Of a stretch of 10,926 nt of DNA, positions 6,810-10,926 are shown in pieces. Below the pieces are notes generated by a model. That model saw only the letters and a program-made list of their open reading frames with translations. It did no database searches and was not told the DNA's origin. The DNA is from Gammaproteobacteria bacterium (GTDB lineage Bacteria > Pseudomonadota > Gammaproteobacteria > Steroidobacterales > Steroidobacteraceae), in contig JAOUGR010000039.1 of assembly GCA_029857655.1 (NCBI GenBank), positions 1 to 10,926 on the forward strand. Direction: 5' to 3'. Made by a program: the position numbers and the translations under genes. Each line of letters begins with the position of its first letter. The first letter of the stretch is position 1.

Positions 6810-7496
6810 TCAGGCTCTGACAGCCGAAAATAACGGCCTGCGGTTGTTCTTGGGAACGATGTCGTCGTCACAGGCGCCGATGTGCTCGATCTCCGAAAAC
6901 CCGACCCGCTGCAGATTCGCCTGCACTAAGTCAGGAGGCGTCGACGCATTCGCCTCGAAATAGAGACTGCCGCGGGTTACTGCTGCCAGCAGATCGTAGA
7001 GATGTGCAGGATCTTTCACGTGAGCTTCCAGCGCCAGGCACAACACCACATCAAAGGGACCGTTCAGCTCGGCCGCGCGAATACGATCGAGATCGCCGAT
7101 CCGGAATTCCAGATTTTCGATTGCGGCAAATTCGGCGATGCGTTGCGCGAGTTGCACCTTTTCCACATCGTACTCGATGCCAAGGCCGAGAGCGGGGCCG
7201 TAGTTTGACAACTGGAACAGCATCGCGCCGTTGTTGCAGCCGAGATCGAGGATGCGCTTCCCGCGCACGTGATTCTCTGCGATTCCAAAGCGACGCAGTC
7301 GCCGGCCCGCATCGCGCTGCGCCTCCTCCCTGCCGACGGAGAAGCGCGGTGTCTGGAACGCGCAATAAATGGCATTGCGGGTTCGCAGCCGATGGCGGGA
7401 GGATTTCTTGCGGAATGTCGCCGACTCTCGCCGAAGGTCGTCCTTCAGCTTGGCCTCAATTGCTGCCTCGTCTGGCGGAGATTCAACCTGCTTCAT
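6810..7496 (-). CDS. Class I SAM-dependent methyltransferase, substrate unknown
   Basis: A 228-residue cytoplasmic protein. The first 75 or so residues are basic and helical, rich in Arg, Lys and Glu. The Rossmann methyltransferase core begins with motif I, RILDLGCNNGAML (81-93), followed by the acidic motif-II strand end GIEYD (106-110), the adenine-side GDLDRI (124-129), and the post-I segment FDVVLCLALEAHVKDP (138-153). The C-terminal part (YFEANAS, VGFSEIEHIG) matches methyltransferases that act on small molecules or glycans rather than on nucleic acids, but no substrate motif is visible. It is first in a minus-strand run with mdh and the hydrolase, and divergent from the LicD-like/glycosyltransferase pair, so a role in surface glycan or lipid methylation is possible. 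No Shine-Dalgarno is visible; TATACT lies 8 nt before the ATG. Confidence 0.82.
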   Translation of the reverse strand: MKQVESPPDEAAIEAKLKDDLRRESATFRKKSSRHRLRTRNAIYCAFQTPRFSVGREEAQRDAGRRLRRFGIAENHVRGKRILDLGCNNGAMLFQLSNYGPALGLGIEYDVEKVQLAQRIAEFAAIENLEFRIGDLDRIRAAELNGPFDVVLCLALEAHVKDPAHLYDLLAAVTRGSLYFEANASTPPDLVQANLQRVGFSEIEHIGACDDDIVPKNNRRPLFSAVRA

Positions 7497-7504
7497 GACG
7501 ATTA

Positions 7505-7510
7505 AGTATA
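7505..7510 (-). promoter_or_regulatory. Putative -10 box 8 nt upstream of the methyltransferase start
   Basis: On the minus strand TATACT (five of six matches to TATAAT) is followed by 8 nt and then ATG at 7496. There is no Shine-Dalgarno in the 8 nt. TTGCAG at 7528-7523 looks like a -35 but is only 12 nt from this box, too close for a standard promoter. The geometry implies a leaderless or near-leaderless transcript. Confidence 0.5.
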
Positions 7511-7538
7511 GGCAGCGACGGTCTGCAATTCACCTGCC

Positions 7539-7553
7539 GCGCCCCTGGGGCGC
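7539..7553. promoter_or_regulatory. Perfect palindrome between divergent promoters
   Basis: GCGCCCC (7539-7545) and GGGGCGC (7547-7553) form a perfect 7-bp inverted repeat around a single base. It sits centrally in the 77-bp divergent region, just upstream of the plus-strand -10 candidate at 7560. A shared operator is the simplest reading. In GC-rich DNA such a palindrome can also arise by chance, and it has no U-tract to act as a terminator. Confidence 0.35.
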
Positions 7554-7559
7554 TTCGGC

Positions 7560-7565
7560 TACACT
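7560..7565 (+). promoter_or_regulatory. Putative -10 box 8 nt upstream of the LicD-like gene
   Basis: TACACT is followed by 8 nt and then the GTG start at 7574. There is no Shine-Dalgarno between them and no convincing -35. This is the same box-to-start distance as in the methyltransferase and MBOAT genes. Confidence 0.42.
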
Positions 7566-7573
7566 CCCCGGCC

Positions 7574-8185
7574 GTGCGCAAGTTGAAGCTGACCATTGCG
7601 GAATGGAGGTGGGGGCCGTTACCGGAGCGTCGCGCGCGCGGTCTCGTCCAGCTGCACGATGTTCTCGCCGGGACCGGCTTTCACCGCAAGTACTGGATGG
7701 TCATGGGCCTGTTGCTCGGTTGCATGCGGGACGGCGGTCCCATTCCCTGGGACAGGGACGCCGATTTCGGCTTTCTCGAGCAGGACCTGCCGGCCTTCAT
7801 GGATGCGCTCGGAGAACTAAGAAAGAAAGGTTTCAGCCCTTGCAGGCTGCAGGTCAACAATGACGGCAAGATCACCAAGTGGGCCGTGCGCTGCGAGGGG
7901 GTCAAGTTCGAGTTCTTCCTGTTCGAACAGCGTGGGGACCGGTTGCGCTGGTACTACCACCACAGCCGCGAACCGCGCCTCGAAATCATCAACGAGATTC
8001 CTGCCCACGGACTCGACGAGTTCGAACTGTACGGGCGCCGCTGGTTAAAGCCCGACAATGCCGACGCCTGCCTGAAAGCCCTGTACGGCGACTGGCGAAC
8101 CCCTGACCCGAACTACGTCTACTGGCGTGACTGCGGGGCAACCGTGGATCGTCAACCCTGGAGCGGCGAGCGCCGCAGGGTCTGA
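7574..8185 (+). CDS. LicD/fukutin-like nucleotidyltransferase-fold protein
   Basis: A 203-residue soluble protein starting at GTG. The key block is WMVMGLLLGCMRDGGPIPWDRDADFGF (41-67): a glycine-containing helix followed by the metal-binding W-D-x-D-x-D signature (Asp60, Asp62, Asp64) of the LicD/fukutin-related branch of the nucleotidyltransferase fold. FEFFLFEQ (112-119) supplies a further strand, and LYGDWRTPDPNYVYW near 170-184 matches the family's C-terminal YG-x-W box. LicD transfers phosphocholine from CDP-choline to surface glycans, and eukaryotic relatives transfer ribitol phosphate, so this enzyme probably adds a phospho-alcohol or similar group to a glycan. The donor is unknown and no CDP-choline genes are nearby. 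The next gene, a glycosyltransferase, begins 2 bp after the stop. The start is uncertain because there is no Shine-Dalgarno; a leaderless mRNA beginning near 7572 would explain it. Confidence 0.78.
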   Translation: MRKLKLTIAEWRWGPLPERRARGLVQLHDVLAGTGFHRKYWMVMGLLLGCMRDGGPIPWDRDADFGFLEQDLPAFMDALGELRKKGFSPCRLQVNNDGKITKWAVRCEGVKFEFFLFEQRGDRLRWYYHHSREPRLEIINEIPAHGLDEFELYGRRWLKPDNADACLKALYGDWRTPDPNYVYWRDCGATVDRQPWSGERRRV

Positions 8186-8187
8186 TC

Positions 8188-9081
8188 TTGTCAGTGCGAA
8201 ACACGGTTGAGGACTTGTTCATTCGCGTGGCCGCGAGCGGTTTCCTGCCGGCCAGCTGGTTTCTTTCCCTGCCTGATCCCGCCACCATCACGGCACGCAG
8301 GGGCAAGCTTGCGATCGAAATCGTCAGCCATTGCTGGCAGTACGGCCACCTCCTCGCGTATCAACTGAGCTCGATCGTCAATTTTCCGCCGACGCGAGCA
8401 ACGGTTCGCGTAACGGTGTTTCATGCCCTGGAAGACCTGCGAACCCGCGCGATGCTCGAATTCTTCGGTGGCATCGATGTGCCCAATGTGACCTGGAACT
8501 GGCAGGCGATCGAGCCGGGCCGCCTCTTCCGGCGCTCGATCGGGCGCAATCTGATCGCCCGCAGCACGAAAGCCGACTGGGTGTGGTTCACTGACTGCGA
8601 CATCATCTTTCACCGTCTGTGCCTGGACACGCTGGTTGAACAACTGCAGGGGCGGACTGACCGCCTGGTCTATCCGCGCGAGGAACGCGTGACCGCCATG
8701 CTCGCCGAGGCCGATCCGCTGCTCGCGACCGAGCGCGACCGTCCGCGCATGGTCGATATCGACACGAGCGAGTTCTCGTTGCTGGCCGTTCCCCAGGCGA
8801 CCGGCGCCTATCAGATCGTCCATGGCGACATCGCGCGCGCCTGCGGTTATTGCGAGCAGGTATCCGTGTTCCAGCGTCCGGTCACGCGCTGGGCGAAGAC
8901 ATTCGAGGACCGCACATTTCGCTGGCTGATGCGCACACTCGGGACGCCTCTGGAAGTGCCGGGCGTGCACCGGATCCGCCATGAGCACAAAGGGCGCTAT
9001 GGCGACAACAAGGCCGAGGCCCTGATGCGGAGCAATATCCGGCGTGCAAAACGGGCCATGAAGGCTTGGTGGCAGCGGTAG
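8188..9081 (+). CDS. GT-A fold glycosyltransferase (family 2 / galactosyltransferase-like)
   Basis: A 297-residue protein without a signal peptide or clear membrane span. EIVSHCWQYGHLLAYQLSSI near the N-terminus fits the first nucleotide-binding strand and helix of GT-A enzymes. WVWFTDCDIIF (131-141) contains the metal and nucleotide-sugar-binding D-x-D (Asp136, Asp138). GAYQIVHGDIARACGY (206-221) and WAKTFEDRTFRW (235-246), with Glu240/Asp241, match the acceptor-side and catalytic-base region of GT2 and galactosyltransferase C-terminal domains. It likely transfers a sugar onto a surface glycan, together with the LicD-like protein encoded 2 bp upstream. The start is TTG at 8188, with a weak AGGG 7 nt upstream; GTG at 8194 is the alternative. 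The basic C-terminal tail (RRAKRAMKAWWQR) could bind the membrane surface. The gene converges on the anti-sigma gene. Confidence 0.82.
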   Translation: MSVRNTVEDLFIRVAASGFLPASWFLSLPDPATITARRGKLAIEIVSHCWQYGHLLAYQLSSIVNFPPTRATVRVTVFHALEDLRTRAMLEFFGGIDVPNVTWNWQAIEPGRLFRRSIGRNLIARSTKADWVWFTDCDIIFHRLCLDTLVEQLQGRTDRLVYPREERVTAMLAEADPLLATERDRPRMVDIDTSEFSLLAVPQATGAYQIVHGDIARACGYCEQVSVFQRPVTRWAKTFEDRTFRWLMRTLGTPLEVPGVHRIRHEHKGRYGDNKAEALMRSNIRRAKRAMKAWWQR

Positions 9082-9116
9082 GCGCTGTCGGCGCGCGGCT
9101 TCCGCAGTAAGGCGGG

Positions 9117-9857
9117 TTATGGGTTCTGCTGGCGGCGGCGTTCGAGCCAGCCCGGATAAGCGGCTTCGAGTCGAGAGAGTTCCTCGTCGGCTTCCTGGAT
9201 GCGCCCCGCCGCACGCAGCGCCTCGATTTCCGCGTACCAGTCCTCCGGCGTGCGCGGCTTTGCGTTGGATTCACTCGAGCGCAGATTGCCAAGCGCACGC
9301 GAAGGTTCCGCCTGCACCGACGCCGGTGGTGGCGATGGCGACGACACAGCAGTATCCGCATCGGCGACGAATCCGGAATCGAACGATGGCTCACGCGCAA
9401 GTTCACGTTCCTGCTTTGCCGGCGCGGCCGCTGTCTTGTCGGGCTCAGCTGCGGCCGGCAATGGCCGCCCCTCAAAGGCCGGCAGGTCAATCGATGGCGG
9501 CGCAACACCTGCGGGAGGCGCCAGCGATTCGTCCCGCCGCTGCGCGGGGACTTCCATCGCTGCGGCGGGTGCCACCTCGTGGGCGGCGTCGGGCGCTGGC
9601 GACACGAGCACGTCGGACTCGGTCACGTGTGCCGGCGCCCCGCCGTCCGCGAATTGCCATTGCACGATCAGGACCGCGAGCAGGACGCTCGCTGCCAGCG
9701 AGGCAGGCAGCCACCAGCGCGCGACAGGTGGCGTCAGCGCGCGGCGCGCCTCGGACAGGATCCGCCGGTCAAGGCTCCCGGGGGGCATGCCGGAATCCGT
9801 GCCCAGCAGCCTGCGCCAGGGTTCGCGATCAAATGGTTCGTTTTCTCTCGGATCCAT
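9117..9857 (-). CDS. Putative membrane-anchored anti-sigma factor
   Basis: A 246-residue single-pass protein. About 45 cytoplasmic residues (including DREPWRRLL and SLDRRILSEARRAL) precede a membrane segment at about 48-66. A long low-complexity Ala/Pro/Glu-rich periplasmic linker (about 72-205) leads to a small helical C-terminal domain (TPEDWYAEIEALR, EADEELSRLEAAYPGW). That C-terminal domain is a recurring feature of proteins encoded directly after ECF sigma genes in proteobacteria. The start lies 4 bp after the sigma factor stop, so the two are cotranscribed. The protein has no cysteine and no H-x3-C-x2-C zinc motif, so it is not a zinc anti-sigma factor, and the cytoplasmic part is very short for sigma binding. 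Its role is inferred from position and architecture. Confidence 0.68.
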   Translation of the reverse strand: MDPRENEPFDREPWRRLLGTDSGMPPGSLDRRILSEARRALTPPVARWWLPASLAASVLLAVLIVQWQFADGGAPAHVTESDVLVSPAPDAAHEVAPAAAMEVPAQRRDESLAPPAGVAPPSIDLPAFEGRPLPAAAEPDKTAAAPAKQERELAREPSFDSGFVADADTAVSSPSPPPASVQAEPSRALGNLRSSESNAKPRTPEDWYAEIEALRAAGRIQEADEELSRLEAAYPGWLERRRQQNP

Positions 9858-9861
9858 TACC

Positions 9862-10431
9862 TCATTCCACGGGCGCGTCGTCGCCGAGCGCCTCTTTCAG
9901 CCGCGCAACCGCGTAGCGCAACCGGCTCTTCGCCGTCTCCGCGCCCGCGCCGGTCTGTTCTGCGATCTCGGCCACCGACAGTCCGCCCTCGACATATAAA
10001 AGGAATGCGATGCGCTGTTCATCCGGCAGCCGGGCGAGCGCAAGGCCGAGCCTTCCGCGCGCTTCGTCCGTCACGGCTATCGCGAACGGACCGCTGGCGG
10101 GCACGTCCGCGGCCGCCGCGATCGCGTCGTCATCAGTCGTTTCATGCATCGCACGCCGGCCGCTCTTTCGCCAATGGTCCATGCAGCAGTTGTGCGCGAT
10201 GCGGTAGAGCCATGTCGTGAACCGCGCCGTGGGCCGGTAGCGTTCGCGGCTGCCGATTACGCGCGACCAGCATTCCTGGAACACGTCATCCGTCGCTGCC
10301 GCATCGCGCACCAGGCGCCGGATGAATCGCCACAGGCCCGCGCGGTTGCGTTCGTACAGTTCCTCGAATGCGCGCGCATCGCCCGCAGCGTAGCGCAGCA
10401 TCAATTGCGCGTCGGCATCCCGCTCCTCCAT
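9862..10431 (-). CDS. ECF-family RNA polymerase sigma factor
   Basis: A 189-residue alternative sigma factor with the two-domain ECF layout and no region 3. Region 2 spans about residues 8-95 and includes RAFEELYERNRAGLWRFIRR, the DDVFQECWSRV segment that contacts core polymerase, and FTTWLYRIAHNCCMDHWRK, which melts and reads the -10. Region 4 (about 132-182) contains LARLPDEQRIAFLL, the helix-turn-helix GLSVAEIAEQTGAG and AKSRLRYAVARLKEAL. The start at ATG 10431 (MEERDADAQLM) matches the usual ECF N-terminus. An in-frame ATG at 10518 would add 29 Arg-rich residues without family resemblance and is not preferred. There is no clear Shine-Dalgarno. The anti-sigma candidate follows after 4 bp, and a molybdoenzyme gene is divergent, possibly a target. 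Confidence 0.92.
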   Translation of the reverse strand: MEERDADAQLMLRYAAGDARAFEELYERNRAGLWRFIRRLVRDAAATDDVFQECWSRVIGSRERYRPTARFTTWLYRIAHNCCMDHWRKSGRRAMHETTDDDAIAAAADVPASGPFAIAVTDEARGRLGLALARLPDEQRIAFLLYVEGGLSVAEIAEQTGAGAETAKSRLRYAVARLKEALGDDAPVE

Positions 10432-10625
10432 CGCCGGCACTCTAGCCGGATCGCGCCACCATCGCTTCCTTGAACGCTCGGCCGACCGCAAAAGTGTGAA
10501 GTGAAAGGACAAGCTCATGATTTCATGTGTGTTTCTTTCCGGTTCCTGCCAGGATCCGCTGCGCTTGCGATCACCCGCCGATTGGCTTCAAATCGGGACT
10601 GTGCCCGTTGCCGGAAAGCTCTGGC
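10432..10625. other. Divergent intergenic region between the sigma factor and molybdoenzyme genes
   Basis: This 194-bp gap must hold the promoters of both the sigma operon (minus) and the molybdoenzyme gene (plus). On the minus strand TAGAGT (10444-10439), a weak -10 match, lies 7 nt before the sigma ATG. A short tandem AGTGTGA-AGTGAAA is visible near 10493-10506, in an AT-richer patch (about 10490-10540) unlike the surrounding sequence. I see no RNA gene or small ORF that I can support. Confidence 0.4.
10565..10593 (+). promoter_or_regulatory. Candidate sigma-70 promoter of the molybdoenzyme gene
   Basis: TTGCGA (10565-10570, four of six matches to TTGACA) and TCAAAT (10588-10593, four of six to TATAAT) are separated by an optimal 17 bp. 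They predict a transcription start near 10600, a leader of about 26 nt, and a Shine-Dalgarno GGAAAG (10613-10618) 7 nt before ATG 10626. Neither hexamer is strong. Confidence 0.33.
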
Positions 10626-10926
10626 ATGGATCGACGCAAATTCCTGTTGGATTCATCGTGCTCGATCGTCGGCGGGTTGTTGATTCCGCGCTTCTCATGG
10701 CCGGCTGCCGCCGACTCGCTGCCGGCGGGCGCCATTGCCTCCGAAATCATGGATGCGCTGCCCGGCAAGCGGCCGCTCATCAAGCGCAGTTTCCGGCCCC
10801 CGAACTACGAGACACCGGGATCGGTTTTTCGCGCTGACTACACGCCAAACGATGCCTTCTACGTGCGCTGGCACAGCGGCGTGCCGGAAGTGACTCTTGC
10901 CGCCTGGCGGCTGCGTGTCGGAGGCC
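10626..10926 (+). CDS. Tat-exported sulfite-oxidase-like molybdopterin oxidoreductase, N-terminal part (cut by window edge)
   Basis: The first 100 codons are present and open to the window end. MDRRKFLLDSS carries a twin-arginine motif (R-R-K-F-L), followed by a modest hydrophobic stretch (SIVGGLLIP) and probable cleavage after an Ala-rich site near residue 29, so export of the folded cofactor-loaded protein by Tat is expected. The mature part shows PLIKRSFRPPNYETP and then TPNDAFYVRWHSGVP (73-87) and WRLRVGG. This resembles the start of the oxidoreductase molybdopterin-binding domain in SorA-type sulfite dehydrogenases, which oxidise sulfite to sulfate in the periplasm. The cofactor-binding cysteine and later domains lie outside the window, so the exact substrate is not proven. 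The ATG has GGAAAG 7 nt upstream. A heme subunit gene may follow beyond the window. Confidence 0.82.
   Translation, partial: MDRRKFLLDSSCSIVGGLLIPRFSWPAAADSLPAGAIASEIMDALPGKRPLIKRSFRPPNYETPGSVFRADYTPNDAFYVRWHSGVPEVTLAAWRLRVGG

Noticed and set aside
8191..8988. A 265-codon minus-strand open frame opposite the glycosyltransferase
   Set aside because: No motifs, and the plus-strand gene has the D-x-D and Glu-Asp motifs and operon-like spacing.
9082..9116. Possible bidirectional terminator between the convergent glycosyltransferase and anti-sigma genes
   Set aside because: Only 4-bp GC-rich complementary segments and no T-tract in either direction.
9119..9999. Several plus-strand open frames opposite the anti-sigma gene, Ser/Arg/Ala-rich
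   Set aside because: Low-complexity shadows produced by the Ala/Pro-rich linker coding sequence on the other strand.
10432..10518. A 29-residue N-terminal extension of the sigma factor
   Set aside because: The extension is Arg-rich and unlike ECF N-termini; MEERDADAQLM is the normal beginning. Without a clear ribosome binding site this is a preference, not a proof.
10490..10545. A possible ECF autoregulatory promoter (GAAAC-like element with a downstream GTC) on the minus strand
   Set aside because: The spacing and hexamers fit no ECF consensus well enough to call. It could be revisited if the sigma factor regulon is known.

Overview
The window looks like ordinary chromosomal DNA from a high-GC proteobacterium, most likely a gammaproteobacterium. 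The evidence is an E. coli-type membrane-anchored FadE, a cytosolic-type malate dehydrogenase, dense gene packing with short gaps, and GC-rich third codon positions. Placement in a Nevskiales, Steroidobacter or Xanthomonadales-like lineage is a guess from general character, not something the sequence proves. I see no rRNA, tRNA, insertion sequence, phage gene, CRISPR array or integration site.

Layout, left to right. (1) Minus strand, 1-3307: an MBOAT membrane O-acyltransferase (1796-3307) and an SGNH-like partner (588-1784) form a two-gene acyl-transfer cassette. The 5' part of fadE (cut by the window edge) follows with its own strong ribosome binding site. (2) Minus, 3388-3849: a small exported protein of unknown function. 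It has a consensus -10 box, a 7-bp palindrome just upstream of that box, and a hairpin terminator. (3) Minus, 3920-7496: a run of methyltransferase, malate dehydrogenase and an exported gamma-glutamyltransferase-family Ntn hydrolase. The last two are tightly coupled: the dehydrogenase stop codon lies inside the hydrolase ribosome binding site. (4) Plus, 7574-9081: a LicD/fukutin-like gene followed 2 bp later by a GT-A glycosyltransferase, divergent from the methyltransferase. (5) Minus, 9117-10431: an ECF sigma factor and a membrane-anchored putative anti-sigma factor. (6) Plus, 10626 to the edge: the N-terminus of a Tat-exported sulfite-oxidase-like molybdoenzyme.

Two functional themes stand out. 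One is cell-surface chemistry: MBOAT/SGNH acyl transfer and the LicD-like/glycosyltransferase pair, possibly with the methyltransferase. The other is envelope redox or stress: sigma/anti-sigma beside a periplasmic molybdoenzyme. I found no obviously new multi-gene defence or mobile system. The points most worth a second look are: a repeated architecture in which a TAnACT-like -10 box lies exactly 8 nt before the start codon of three genes that lack a Shine-Dalgarno, suggesting leaderless transcripts; a GGT-family enzyme whose glutamate-binding residues are replaced; the compact LicD-like/glycosyltransferase cassette; and the palindrome-controlled small exported protein.
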